NCBI GenBank assembly: GCA_032154105.1
Contig: JALDYI010000002.1
Coordinates: 62,001 to 126,000, forward strand
DNA: 64,000 nt
Direction: 5' to 3'
Source: UBA6022 sp032154105
Lineage (GTDB): Bacteria > Patescibacteriota > Saccharimonadia > Saccharimonadales > Saccharimonadaceae
Shown here piece after piece: positions 25,987 to 34,231 of the stretch. The notes beneath the pieces are model-generated. The model searched no databases, had not been told where the DNA came from, and saw nothing but the letters and a program-made list of their open reading frames with translations. Positions within the stretch are counted from its first letter, which is position 1; each line of letters starts with the position of its first letter. Position numbers and translations under genes: made by a program.

Positions 25987-27459
25987 ATGTATCACCCACC
26001 TTCAAAGCGAAAACAACTGACAACCCGCATACTTATTTCAGCACTTATGACACTATCTGTTGTTTTGCTGGTCGTTATTCTTATTTCTGTTATTCTTGGC
26101 TATCAGTTCAATAGCAAGGATGGCCGTATTGAACAGACTGGTTTGATTCAGTTTGAAACCCTCCCAGGTAGCGCAACAGTAGAGATTAACGGTAAGGCGC
26201 TCAGTGCTAAAACGACCACTAAAGCGACCGTTCTCCCTGGAGCGCACGAGTTTGTTATGTGGCGTCAGGGGTATGAAACATGGCGAAAGAGCCTTGAGAT
26301 ACAACCTGGAACATTGACGGCCCTAACGTACGCGCGTCTTATTCCAAAAGATCGTACGGTGAAAGAGGTTGCATCGTTTAACGAGTTGTCCGGTTCCCTC
26401 GCTTCGCCATCAAGGCGATCTATGCTGTTGCAGACGACACCGGCTGCCGCGAGTTTTGTACTTGCTGACCTCCAAAATGACCAGGCAATCAAGCAGCGAA
26501 CACTTACATTGCCCGCAGATGCTTATACCGACTCTACGACGCCTGATGTTGCGCACCAGTTCCGATTGGTTGAGTGGGACCAAGGTGGGCGCTATGTGTT
26601 ATTGGCACATACATTCAACAGTGCGACCGAATGGCTTGTGCTCGATACTGAAGATGCCGCCAGGACAACTAATATAACCAAGAGCCTCAACATCGCCATT
26701 GATAGCGCGCAGTTCTCTGGTACGAGCGGCAGTCAGCTTTATGTACTATCGGCTGGCGACGTACGTAAGATCGATGTAGCGGGCGGGACGATCTCTCGAC
26801 CACTCGCCTCGAAGGTTGCGTCTTTTGATCTTTATGGAAGCGATATCGTGGCTTATGTATCGCAGCCGCTAGCCGAAACGCATCAGCAATCTGTCGGTGT
26901 TGTTCGCGAGGGAGATAAGTTACCGCATGTACTGCGCACGGTTGTCACTAGCGACGCCGAGCCGCTGCATATTGCAACTAGTCGGTATTTTAACGAAGAT
27001 TATGTGGCGATCTCGCTAGGCGGCAAAGTCGATATACTAAGCGGCGACTATCCGTCATCAACCGACGAAACAAACGATACGATGAGACAGTTTGCTTCGT
27101 TTACTTTCTCTCGCCCGGTTCAATGGCTCGACATTAGCCATAATGGTCGCTTTGTGGTTGCTCAGACGGGTGATCGCTTCGTGTCGTACGATATTGAGCG
27201 TATGTCATTGCCCGCTGAAGCGACGCTTGCGGGCGAAGGTACGGCATCTCAGATGCGTTGGCTTGATGATTTTTATGGCTGGTCTGATCGTTCAAGCAAG
27301 CTCACCTTGCGAGAGTATGACGGCTCAAACGAATATGACATGGGCGCTGTAGTAAGTGGCTTCGATGCAACATTTAGCCAAAACAACAGGTATCTTTATT
27401 CGATCGGTAAGACCGATAAAGGCTACCAGTTGCAGCGCGTACAGATGATCTTACAGTAA
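25987..27459 (+). CDS. PEGA-domain membrane protein with beta-propeller-like C-terminus
   Basis: 490 residues from the ATG at 25987. A TATAAT at about 25970 leaves almost no leader, so the mRNA is probably leaderless. The N-terminal anchor (LISALMTLSVVLLVVILISVILGY) is followed by a PEGA domain (LIQFETLPGSATVEINGKAL ... PGAHEFVMWRQGYETW). The ~370 residues that follow have repeated strands of WD40-like or TolB-like type (LVEWDQGGRYVLLAH, WLDISHNGRFVVAQTGDRF). PEGA proteins usually act at the cell surface. Confidence 0.8.
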   Translation: MYHPPSKRKQLTTRILISALMTLSVVLLVVILISVILGYQFNSKDGRIEQTGLIQFETLPGSATVEINGKALSAKTTTKATVLPGAHEFVMWRQGYETWRKSLEIQPGTLTALTYARLIPKDRTVKEVASFNELSGSLASPSRRSMLLQTTPAAASFVLADLQNDQAIKQRTLTLPADAYTDSTTPDVAHQFRLVEWDQGGRYVLLAHTFNSATEWLVLDTEDAARTTNITKSLNIAIDSAQFSGTSGSQLYVLSAGDVRKIDVAGGTISRPLASKVASFDLYGSDIVAYVSQPLAETHQQSVGVVREGDKLPHVLRTVVTSDAEPLHIATSRYFNEDYVAISLGGKVDILSGDYPSSTDETNDTMRQFASFTFSRPVQWLDISHNGRFVVAQTGDRFVSYDIERMSLPAEATLAGEGTASQMRWLDDFYGWSDRSSKLTLREYDGSNEYDMGAVVSGFDATFSQNNRYLYSIGKTDKGYQLQRVQMILQ

Positions 27460-27486
27460 CTCCTTTAGATGTGATGATGATTTTTG

Positions 27487-27912
27487 ATGAGCGAGTATGA
27501 CCCAAATCACATTCCGATACATGTATATTTCCTGCTTTGCGTTAAGGTTATTATCATCAATGATAATAATGAGATGCTCCTCCTCAAGCGCTCCGATAAA
27601 ACATCTCGCGCTCATGGATGGGATCTTGCAGGGGGCGGTGTCGATAAGGGCGAGGACCCTCTTGATGCTGTTGTGCGCGAGTCGCTAGAGGAGACGGGTT
27701 TGTTGATTGATAATATACGAATGCTCTCAACATTTCACGGAAATACAGATGGTGGCGAGTTCGTTATGATTGGCTACGTTGCTCATGTGGGCGATGACAG
27801 GGTGCGCCTTAGCTGGGAGCACGAGTCGCATGAGTGGATGAGTATTGAAGAGGTTGAGCATATCGAACTTCCGCAAGCACACCGATCAATTGTTGATGCA
27901 TATTTGATCTAA
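27487..27912 (+). CDS. Nudix hydrolase
   Basis: 141 residues from the ATG at 27487. The Nudix box is complete: GGGVDKGEDPLDAVVRESLEETGLLI, with the RESLEETG core that binds Mg. The substrate, a nucleoside diphosphate linked to another group, cannot be assigned. It follows the PEGA gene after 27 bases and may be cotranscribed. Confidence 0.9.
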   Translation: MSEYDPNHIPIHVYFLLCVKVIIINDNNEMLLLKRSDKTSRAHGWDLAGGGVDKGEDPLDAVVRESLEETGLLIDNIRMLSTFHGNTDGGEFVMIGYVAHVGDDRVRLSWEHESHEWMSIEEVEHIELPQAHRSIVDAYLI

Positions 27913-27975
27913 CGGACCCTTTGTGTCTATGTGTCGCTCAGGAGTGATCTGTGAGCTGCTACTATGAGGTTGCAG

Positions 27976-29214
27976 CTAGCGACCGCCGCCGAATATACGC
28001 TCAAAGAATGTCGGTTCGCTGCCAGGTATACTGGCGGCTTTTGGTGCGTCGGCTGCGGCTGGGGCTGTTGTGGCTGCCGCTGGGTTTGGACTCACCTGCT
28101 CTGCAGTGATAAGAAGGCGCTTGAGGGCCGTCCCAAGTGGTACGCAACTGACGAGTGTAAGGACAGGCTTGTCCGTCGGATAGACGAGCTTACTTACCTC
28201 CTCAGGCATGACAACTTCTTTTGTCGTAATCTTGTAGGCGTAGCGCTTGCTCTCATAATTGACGTAGATAGTGTCGCCTGTTTGCAGCTTTTCGTTTTGC
28301 GCAAATATGAACTTGTAGTCACCATTTACGAAGGCATCATTACTTGAGTGTCCAGCAAGAACGGTGTTACCTGTTTGGCCAGGTACACTGCTAGCACCTG
28401 GAATACTAAAGTGTGCAACACCTGTTTCCATGGCTTTCATTTGCGAGTTGTAATCATTGCCGACGCCGAATGCAACCGGCACTTCGACATTAATCTTCGG
28501 GATGATGAGCTTCGACTCTGGCCCGATATTCGTGTCGACGGTTGGATCAACGATAATATTTTGAGGATCGATATTACCTGGTACGACGTAGGCCTGAACG
28601 TTAGCGAATAGTACTTGGTTGTACTGCAAGAATACAAAGATAAGCGCAACAAGCGCAGCCGCAGAAATGGGAATGAAATGGCGGCTTTTTCGCATTTTAC
28701 CAGCCGACTCTGCAACCTGCTGCTTGAGCTTGTCGCGAAGTTCGTGTAGCGCTTCCTGCTTCGTGAGGTCGCGTGGTGATTCGGGCTGAGTATTGCTTGG
28801 TTCCGAGGTGGTCTGGCTAGTCTGTTGGCTGCCGAATGCTTGCTTCGCTTGATGTACTTGGCCAGCGTAGTAGCGTTCATAATACTTCTGATAATAATCT
28901 TGCCAGGCGCTATGGTATTGCTTCCACTGTTCAGCTTGTGGCTGAGGTTGTGGCGTATGAGTACGCTCGTATGGGTTGCTAACGGTCAGTGTTTGTTGGG
29001 CTGACTGTGCAGCCTGCTGGACAATTGGAGTTGTTTGGACTGGTGCTTCGTTGCCGTAGATCGAGTTGATTTGATCGCGGACGATTTGGGCGGCGGCTTG
29101 TTGGGATGAGCCACGCTCCGACCTGGTGTGTTCGGTTGGGGTATGCAAAAGCGATCGCTGCGGTATCAGCGGCGTGCCCACTCGCCTTGTATCGTCATTT
29201 TGATCTGGTCTCAT
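27976..29214 (-). CDS. Sortase family transpeptidase with long N-terminal cytoplasmic tail
   Basis: 412 residues from the ATG at 29214 (AGGA nine bases upstream); the frame extends upstream to 29259. About 170 Gln/Thr/Pro-rich residues precede one transmembrane helix (FIPISAAALVALIFVFLQY). The sortase domain has catalytic His in VLAGHSSND, Cys in LTLVSCVPLGTALK and Arg in KRLLI. Sortases attach LPxTG-type proteins to the cell wall or polymerise pili. No LPxTG protein was recognised in the window. The long disordered tail is unusual for sortases. Confidence 0.88.
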   Translation of the reverse strand: MRPDQNDDTRRVGTPLIPQRSLLHTPTEHTRSERGSSQQAAAQIVRDQINSIYGNEAPVQTTPIVQQAAQSAQQTLTVSNPYERTHTPQPQPQAEQWKQYHSAWQDYYQKYYERYYAGQVHQAKQAFGSQQTSQTTSEPSNTQPESPRDLTKQEALHELRDKLKQQVAESAGKMRKSRHFIPISAAALVALIFVFLQYNQVLFANVQAYVVPGNIDPQNIIVDPTVDTNIGPESKLIIPKINVEVPVAFGVGNDYNSQMKAMETGVAHFSIPGASSVPGQTGNTVLAGHSSNDAFVNGDYKFIFAQNEKLQTGDTIYVNYESKRYAYKITTKEVVMPEEVSKLVYPTDKPVLTLVSCVPLGTALKRLLITAEQVSPNPAAATTAPAAADAPKAASIPGSEPTFFERIFGGGR

Positions 29215-29274
29215 ATATAGATTCCTACTGAGATCTATTGTACAATACATTGGTAGCATCTGCTAAGACCATCT

Positions 29275-29317
29275 GCCGCGGTGGTGGAATCGGTAGACGT
29301 AAGTTTTAAAACTTACC
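29275..29317 (+). pseudogene. tRNA-Leu-like 5-prime half
   Basis: GCCGCGGTGGTGGAATCGGT and the following AGACG are a tRNA-Leu acceptor and D-arm. An anticodon-arm-like palindrome follows (GTAAGTTTT/AAAACTTAC, TAA centre). The T-arm and proper 3-prime end are absent; the next element is the stem around tRNA-Leu(CAA). The loop has eight bases instead of seven. Confidence 0.55.
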
Positions 29318-29427
29318 AAATAGTATTGTTGGGCGAGTGGCGGAATCGGTAGACGCGCTAGACTCAAAATCTGGTTCACATTAGTGAGTGGGGGTTCAAG
29401 TCCCCCCTTGCCCACCAATACTATTTG
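29317..29427. repeat. 12-bp inverted repeat enclosing tRNA-Leu
   Basis: CAAATAGTATTG at 29317-29328 is exactly complementary to CAATACTATTTG at 29416-29427, and the tRNA lies between. The right arm starts inside the encoded CCA. In the transcript it would extend the acceptor helix, perhaps as a processing stem. Confidence 0.8.
29331..29417 (+). tRNA. tRNA-Leu (anticodon CAA)
   Basis: 87 bases: acceptor GGGCGAG/CTTGCCC, D-arm with GGTAGAC, anticodon arm GCTAGA-CTCAAAA-TCTGGT, long variable arm TCAC-ATTA-GTGA, T-arm GGGGG-TTCAAGT-CCCCC and encoded CCA. The class II shape and CAA anticodon identify leucine. Confidence 0.95.
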
Positions 29428-29578
29428 CGCTAGGGCGCCGCTATGCGGCCGTTTTACGAACAGAATCTGGTGAGCATTAGCTCGTGCCAGGGTCGTGAAA
29501 GCGGAGTCGAAGAAAAATGCTTGCATTATTTCTTCGGTGAGAACGAAAGAGCGGAGCGATAGTCCGGCTCGCGGTACC
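29428..29578 (+). ncRNA. Structured RNA segment downstream of tRNA-Leu
   Basis: Four consecutive hairpins can be drawn: GCCGC/GCGGC near 29437-29449, CTGG..GAGC/GCTC..CCAG near 29467-29490, GAAGAAA..ATGC/GCAT..TTTCTTC near 29509-29535 and GAGC-GGA/TCC-GCTC near 29549-29571. It ends in TCGCGGTACCA, which can pair with the half-tRNA acceptor GCCGCGG (two wobble pairs). No RNA family is recognised. It may be an independent RNA or the tail of the tRNA transcript. Confidence 0.4.
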
Positions 29579-29612
29579 AAAATAAGCTTCCTTTCGGAGG
29601 CTTATTTTAATT
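29579..29612. terminator. Bidirectional terminator
   Basis: AAAATAAGC (29579-29587) pairs with GCTTATTTT (29600-29608), closed by CC/GG. The T-rich side serves the plus-strand RNA locus, and the same hairpin overlaps the stop of the minus-strand gene at 29602. Confidence 0.75.
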
Positions 29613-30636
29613 TGACGGTATCAACAAGAGGCGCGGCTTGTCGTTCAAGATCGTAAAGTACTCGTTCGCTCACTCTGGCGTTTGCCGTTTTTGCGTAGGG
29701 CTTTGTTGATCCGAGTAGTTGACGTGCTTGGAATTTATTTTGAAGAACAACTTTGTTGTTGAGATTCTTAAGGCCATCGAGCTTCACATACGTAAGATAT
29801 TCAGCCGAGAGAAGTCCGGGCCATGCAACTAATGATTGGCGCGAGCGGCGAGAATCTGTCCGGACAGTCCGACTATTACCCAGATCGTTAAAGCCGTCGA
29901 TCAATGTGACGTAGTCCGGGTCGTAATTAAAGTAATTTTCCTCAGTACATCTTGCTTTTGCCTGAATGCCACGGGCTTGCCTGTTTGACTGTCGAATAGC
30001 GATGAAGTCACTATTAAAAGAACTTGGTTGCTGGCTCTCGAATTGTATTGGGGCTGGTAATATGGCAATGTCCGGATCTTTTAGCGAAATATCCAGCAGT
30101 GCAATGGCTGTGTCGTATTCGTTTAAGATGCCACTGCTCACTCCTCGGTATTCGGCAAACTGTGGATCGAAATACGTGCCTTTTTTTATTCGATCTTCTC
30201 GATCTTTCATGTAGTGGATGCCATAGCTAGATAAGATTGTTTGAGCTTCCCTCACGTGAGAGCGCTGTACGCCCTTTTCGTTGAAAAGCGTATCCGACCA
30301 TAGTGGTAGCATGACGCGATTTATGGTGTGAAAGTTCAAATGGTTGAGGAGGCTATAGGATTCTGGCGTGTTGCTTTCCTCTGCTTGGCTCAGTGCTTGG
30401 CCAAAAAGTGAAGCGAAGTCTGCACTGAACCAATGTCCATATTCAATCATCGCTTTTTTGAACTCACCTTCTGTGACCGGCGATACTCCTGTTGAGAGGT
30501 AATCATGAAGTATATAGCCAAATGTCTTCGACCAATCGTTAGGCCGCTCGAGTAAGCGCTCCTGTTCGGAGTCAAGGTGGCGATCAACCCTGCCGGGTTC
30601 ACGCTCGTATGCACTGCTAAAGGTTTCGGCATTCAT
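29602..30636 (-). CDS. Hypothetical protein
   Basis: 344 residues, soluble, no family recognised. The N-terminus is acidic and helical (EREPGRVDRHLDSEQERLLERPNDW). A middle part (EYDTAIALLDISLKDPDIAILPAPIQFES, then DFIAIRQSNRQARGIQAKAR) has the rhythm of a restriction-endonuclease-like core in which DxxxxxPxxF..FxxxxxxRQxRxxQxK could carry catalytic Asp and Lys. That is only a guess. It lies next to the tRNA-Leu locus, a common insertion neighbourhood. Confidence 0.6.
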   Translation of the reverse strand: MNAETFSSAYEREPGRVDRHLDSEQERLLERPNDWSKTFGYILHDYLSTGVSPVTEGEFKKAMIEYGHWFSADFASLFGQALSQAEESNTPESYSLLNHLNFHTINRVMLPLWSDTLFNEKGVQRSHVREAQTILSSYGIHYMKDREDRIKKGTYFDPQFAEYRGVSSGILNEYDTAIALLDISLKDPDIAILPAPIQFESQQPSSFNSDFIAIRQSNRQARGIQAKARCTEENYFNYDPDYVTLIDGFNDLGNSRTVRTDSRRSRQSLVAWPGLLSAEYLTYVKLDGLKNLNNKVVLQNKFQARQLLGSTKPYAKTANARVSERVLYDLERQAAPLVDTVKLK

Positions 30637-30680
30637 TTGAATGATAATTATAAACTATTTACTGACAAAAAGCAATATAT

Positions 30681-31499
30681 CTAATTGTTTGAGATGAGGC
30701 TAGCGGCTACCGCCTCAAGCGGTTTTGTCGGGTGCCAGAGCCAGTAACTAGCGGCTCGTGCTGCAGTCTGGCCGCGCCAGATGGCCATCGGGTTTTCCCA
30801 GTCGCTCGTTACTACCTGTCCGCCGCTCGCAACGACGATATGTTCCTTGTGGAGTACTTGGATAGTGATTGGATACGTGATCGTAAATTTATGAAGTGCA
30901 TCGACGAATTGCGCAAGTTGCATACTGAACGTCAGAATCTTTGGATAATATACGGCCTGGAAGAGCTTTTGAAGCTGAGCAAAAGACACGACGAGTAACG
31001 TATCTCGGCGATCAACAATTGCTTGAGAGCTATTTTTTATCAGGTCGACTGCATCGCGAGTGATGGTGAGCGGTCCATTGTAATCTTTAAGGAAGTTTTC
31101 ATAGGCAATGGCCGTTTCGCTGTTTCGACCAGCGTCACCAATCATTAAAACGCCGGTTGACCACTGCGCGAGTGCTTCTAGCTCCGAGCGGGCGTCTTTT
31201 GCCAGGCTGCCAGAGGGGTTTGTGGCGCCAAAAATCGTATCGGTAATGGCCGCTGGGATTGTCTTTTTCAGCACATCCGGAAGCAGGACGCGTACTTCGC
31301 CGACACCTGTTTGGAGTGCGACACTGTACGCCTCGGCAACACCTGCAAATCCAAGCTTGTTGCCACCTAGTATGCCAAGCCGGCCAGCTTGCGAGCGCTG
31401 CTCGGGCTTGCTCCACTCAATGTCTGGAAAGAGCGGCTTACTGCTTATTTGTTTTTTCCAGTATGTGCTGTCCACTCGCTCGGTCCTTTGTGATTTCAT
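30681..31499 (-). CDS. NAD(P)H-hydrate dehydratase (NnrD/YjeF C-terminal) family
   Basis: About 272 residues from the ATG at 31499; a GTG at 31475 is also possible. The ribokinase-like NnrD features are a GGNKLGFAGVAEAYSVALQTGVGEVRVLLP start and the LMIGDAGRN segment. The later FTITYPITIQVLHKEHIVVASGG stands where the family has GTGD. The canonical DGDALN and GTGDxLAG sites are degraded or replaced, so the activity may be altered. It would repair hydrated NADH. Its 5-prime end overlaps the HAD gene by about 60 bases. Confidence 0.65.
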   Translation of the reverse strand: MKSQRTERVDSTYWKKQISSKPLFPDIEWSKPEQRSQAGRLGILGGNKLGFAGVAEAYSVALQTGVGEVRVLLPDVLKKTIPAAITDTIFGATNPSGSLAKDARSELEALAQWSTGVLMIGDAGRNSETAIAYENFLKDYNGPLTITRDAVDLIKNSSQAIVDRRDTLLVVSFAQLQKLFQAVYYPKILTFSMQLAQFVDALHKFTITYPITIQVLHKEHIVVASGGQVVTSDWENPMAIWRGQTAARAASYWLWHPTKPLEAVAASLISNN

Positions 31500-32172
31500 A
31501 GCTAGTATTTTTTCGCTCAACGACGACTTTCCAGCCGCTTTCCAGTGCTTTTTCGAGGAGTTCATAGGTTGGGTTAAACGCAATCGGGTTGTCTACTATA
31601 TTTAGCATACCACTATCACCGTTGCTGTCACCTACGGCATAGCTACCTTCGAGTGTGAGATCGTGCTCATCGATGAGGCGCTGAATGATTTTATCTTTGC
31701 CGGTGTGTGTTTTGACGACATTACCAGTGAAGAATTCGTCGCCTCGCTCCCATTGCTGGCCAATCCAGGCGTCGAAGCCGTAGCGCTGCGCGAATGGTTC
31801 AACGAGTTCTTGCTGAGATCCGCTGATGGCGATAATGAAGTAGTTATCGGCTTTAAGCTGCTTGATAAGGTCGCGGGTGTAGACGTAGACATTTTCGGCC
31901 TTTTTGTCGAGCACGCGCTTTACTGCTTCGTCGTAGTCGCTGACACGGAGTTGCGGTAGGTATGAGTCGAGCCCGCCAACCATGATGCGCTCAAACTCTT
32001 CAAAGGCGTTGCCGTGGACGCGGTGGCGCCATTCGCGGTGCCTAAGGGTGGTTTCCTCGCCGAGGTCACTCGGCAGGACGCCCATCTTGTAGAGTTCGTA
32101 GAAAACTTCACGGTAGAGCCCGCTGCGAAATAGCGTTCCGTCGATATCGAATGCTGCAAACTTTCGGTTCAT
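31438..32172 (-). CDS. HAD superfamily hydrolase, phosphoserine phosphatase-like
   Basis: 244 residues from the ATG at 32172. The nucleophile motif is AAFDIDGTLF (DxDGT), motif II is IIAISGSQQEL, and the later GSYAVGDSNGDSGML is motif IV. The helical cap and the HAD-IB style resemble SerB or related small-molecule phosphatases. The substrate is unknown. The 3-prime end overlaps the next gene by 62 bases. Confidence 0.85.
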   Translation of the reverse strand: MNRKFAAFDIDGTLFRSGLYREVFYELYKMGVLPSDLGEETTLRHREWRHRVHGNAFEEFERIMVGGLDSYLPQLRVSDYDEAVKRVLDKKAENVYVYTRDLIKQLKADNYFIIAISGSQQELVEPFAQRYGFDAWIGQQWERGDEFFTGNVVKTHTGKDKIIQRLIDEHDLTLEGSYAVGDSNGDSGMLNIVDNPIAFNPTYELLEKALESGWKVVVERKNTSYEITKDRASGQHILEKTNKQ

Positions 32173-32345
32173 AGTAGGATGATTATACAATCGTTTTTTC
32201 TTCGGCGCAACTGCTAGGGTTTTCCTTCACCGCTGCGTCATCTCCTCTTCGTAAGCGGCTTCGCTCCTTCTTGTCGCTACGAGAGATTACCTCAGGAGCT
32301 TTTGTTTCTTTTGTCGATCAAAAGAAAATCAAAATATCAATTAAC
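32173..32345. other. Intergenic region with terminator-like repeat
   Basis: No gene. An imperfect inverted repeat (CTTTTGTTTCTTTTG near 32300 with CAAAAGAAAATCAAAA) follows the minus-strand exonuclease gene and may terminate it. No other feature is seen. Confidence 0.35.
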
Positions 32346-33143
32346 TTAAGCAATCTCAATACTTACCGGACAGTGGTCCGATCCTGTGATGTCGGGGTGG
32401 ATTTTGGCATCGACGATTCTGTCTTTGATGCCTTCACTTGCTAGCCAATAGTCGATACGCCAGCCGACGTTGCGTGCGCGGGCGTTTGCCCAGTGGGTCC
32501 ACCAGGTATATGCGGCTTCTTGCTCTGGGTATTTACTGCGAAATGTATCAGCAAAACCAGCACGCTCGATGATGTCGAAGCCTTCGCGCTCTTCGTTGGT
32601 AAAGCCGTGCTTACCGACGTTTGGCTTTGGATTGGCGAGATCGATTTCACTATGCGCGACATTCAGGTCGCCGCAGAAAAGAACTGGCTTTGATTTTTCA
32701 AGTTCTTTGACGTGCTCCAGAAATGCCGGGTCCCATTGCTTGTGGCGTAGGTCGAGGCGGCTTAAATCTCCCTTTGAATTCGGCGTATAGACAGTCACTA
32801 CCCAGAAGTCATCAAATTCAGCAGAAATGACCCTACCCTCTTTTGTTGGGTCGCCGTAGCTATCGCCGGCAAGGTTGTATTTTTCCGCAATCGCATCGGC
32901 GAAGCCATTGATGACAGATAGCGGCTTGATTTTACTGAAAATAGCCGTGCCACTATAGCCAGCTTTGTCGGCGCTATTCCAGTACTCATGATAGTCTGGT
33001 AAATCGATTTCCGCCTGCCCCTGCTTAGCCTTTGTTTCTTGCAGACAAAGGATATCTGGCTGCTCCTTTTCGATAAAGCTTTGAAAGGCGCCTTTGTTGA
33101 TGACGGCACGAATACCATTGACGTTCCACGAGTAGAGTTTCAT
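32346..33143 (-). CDS. xthA: Exodeoxyribonuclease III / AP endonuclease
   Basis: 265 residues from the ATG at 33143; the upstream extension lacks homology. The N-terminus MKLYSWNVNGIRAVINKGAF with DILCLQETKA carries the metal-binding Asn and Glu. The catalytic Asp-Asn pair is in FCGDLNVAH, WRIDYWLAS follows, and the final SDHCPVSIEI holds the Asp-His pair. The enzyme nicks abasic sites and degrades from 3-prime ends in base excision repair. Confidence 0.95.
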   Translation of the reverse strand: MKLYSWNVNGIRAVINKGAFQSFIEKEQPDILCLQETKAKQGQAEIDLPDYHEYWNSADKAGYSGTAIFSKIKPLSVINGFADAIAEKYNLAGDSYGDPTKEGRVISAEFDDFWVVTVYTPNSKGDLSRLDLRHKQWDPAFLEHVKELEKSKPVLFCGDLNVAHSEIDLANPKPNVGKHGFTNEEREGFDIIERAGFADTFRSKYPEQEAAYTWWTHWANARARNVGWRIDYWLASEGIKDRIVDAKIHPDITGSDHCPVSIEIA

Positions 33144-33169
33144 GTCTTTTAGTATACCACGGTGATAGA

Positions 33170-33198
33170 TTGACAGAATATACTCTTGGCGGTATAGT
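33170..33198 (+). promoter_or_regulatory. Sigma-70 type promoter
   Basis: TTGACA at 33170-33175, a 17-base spacer and TATAGT at 33193-33198, 36 bases before the GTG start at 33235. Confidence 0.85.
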
Positions 33199-33234
33199 AT
33201 GCTAGTTCTGTACGGCCCTATCAAAGGAGACGTT

Positions 33235-33660
33235 GTGAAGTTTTATATAACTGAGTCTGACCCCGGTTTTACGGTGCTCAAGGAATTGATTGCCGAAAGG
33301 CTTAAGGTCTCACCAGGTGAATCGTCGATCAAGATCACCGCTTCGCTTCAGGTCAATCTGTGCGAGAAGGAGCTTGTACTGACAAACCGGCGGAGACGCG
33401 AGGTGAAATACAAGGTTGTTGAGACGATCACCTTGCCCGTAGGCCTGGAAGTGGCGATCTTCGTGAAGTCGAGCACCTCCTACGGCAACAGTAGTTCGGG
33501 ACGTAACCCGGACCGTGCTGCCATTCGAGAGATAGGCATCACGCGCAAGCAGGGCGACGGGCAAGATACAACAGAGTACTTCAGTCTGCTTATTGACTTC
33601 TCAGCGCGAGAGATCAACAGACTTCCCATCCCCGCGCGTACGTTCACCAGGGCAAACTGA
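33235..33660 (+). CDS. Hypothetical protein
   Basis: 141 residues if started at the GTG at 33235, which has AAAGGAG five bases upstream; the longer frame from 33199 would start at the promoter itself. Basic and beta-rich (KITASLQVNLCEKELVLTNRRRREVKYKVVETITLPVGLEVAIFV). No family is recognised. It is a self-contained unit with a near-consensus promoter and perfect terminator, which suggests strong expression. Confidence 0.7.
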   Translation: MKFYITESDPGFTVLKELIAERLKVSPGESSIKITASLQVNLCEKELVLTNRRRREVKYKVVETITLPVGLEVAIFVKSSTSYGNSSSGRNPDRAAIREIGITRKQGDGQDTTEYFSLLIDFSAREINRLPIPARTFTRAN

Positions 33661-33680
33661 CTGGCGCCACTGCAGAACAC

Positions 33681-33709
33681 GACCCGCCCCTTTTATTCTG
33701 GGGCGGGTC
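33681..33709 (+). terminator. Perfect 10-bp terminator hairpin
   Basis: GACCCGCCCC pairs perfectly with GGGGCGGGTC around TTTTATTCT. Only a weak T-rich tail (TGTTCAATTTAAT) follows. Confidence 0.75.
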
Positions 33710-33717
33710 TGTTCAAT

Positions 33718-34188
33718 TTAATATGATTTTAGGCTGCGTTTCGTGTCGCGATCTTGGTCGCGGCGTTTGATTGTTTCGCGTTTGTCGTAGGTTTTCTTGC
33801 CTTTTCCAAGAGCGATAACGAGCTTGATGTGCCGTCCGGCGGTTTTGAGACGAATTGGCACGATGCCCATACCTGTTTGTTTACGGGTGTAAAGATCGTC
33901 GATTTGCTTGCGGTGGGCGAGGAGTTTTCGAGCGCGAGTGTCGATTGACCGAGCGCCCACTTTGCCTCGTTCGTTGAGTTTGAGGCTGAAGCTGGCATTG
34001 TTGAGCCAAAGTTCGTTGCCCTTTATAGATACAAAAGAGCCTTTTAGCTGGACGTGGCCGTCACGAGCGGCGCGAGTCTCAGGGCCTGTGAGCGTGATAC
34101 CGACAACAAGCTCATCGTCGAGTGCATAGTCAAAAGCGGCACGACGATTCGTGATAACGCTCGGTTTTTTGATCGGTTTTTTGGCCAT
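33718..34188 (-). CDS. smpB: SsrA-binding protein SmpB
   Basis: 156 residues from the ATG at 34188; the frame continues upstream but without homology. Family features: NRRAAFDYALDDELVVGITLTGPETRAAR, the loop VSIKGNELWLNNASF, and the C-terminal LKTAGRHIKLVIALGKGKKTYDKRETIKRRDQDRDTKR that enters the ribosomal A site. SmpB binds tmRNA in trans-translation. No tmRNA gene was confidently found in this window. Confidence 0.95.
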   Translation of the reverse strand: MAKKPIKKPSVITNRRAAFDYALDDELVVGITLTGPETRAARDGHVQLKGSFVSIKGNELWLNNASFSLKLNERGKVGARSIDTRARKLLAHRKQIDDLYTRKQTGMGIVPIRLKTAGRHIKLVIALGKGKKTYDKRETIKRRDQDRDTKRSLKSY

Positions 34189-34231
34189 AACTACAGTATA
34201 TTGTAGCGTATCAGAGGGAGAAAGCGAAAAC

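Noticed and set aside
29275..29578. Group I intron in tRNA-Leu(TAA)
   Set aside because: The position and a GATAGTCC string resemble the intron S element, but no P or Q elements, no GACTA partner for P7 and no 3-prime exon with a T-arm were found.
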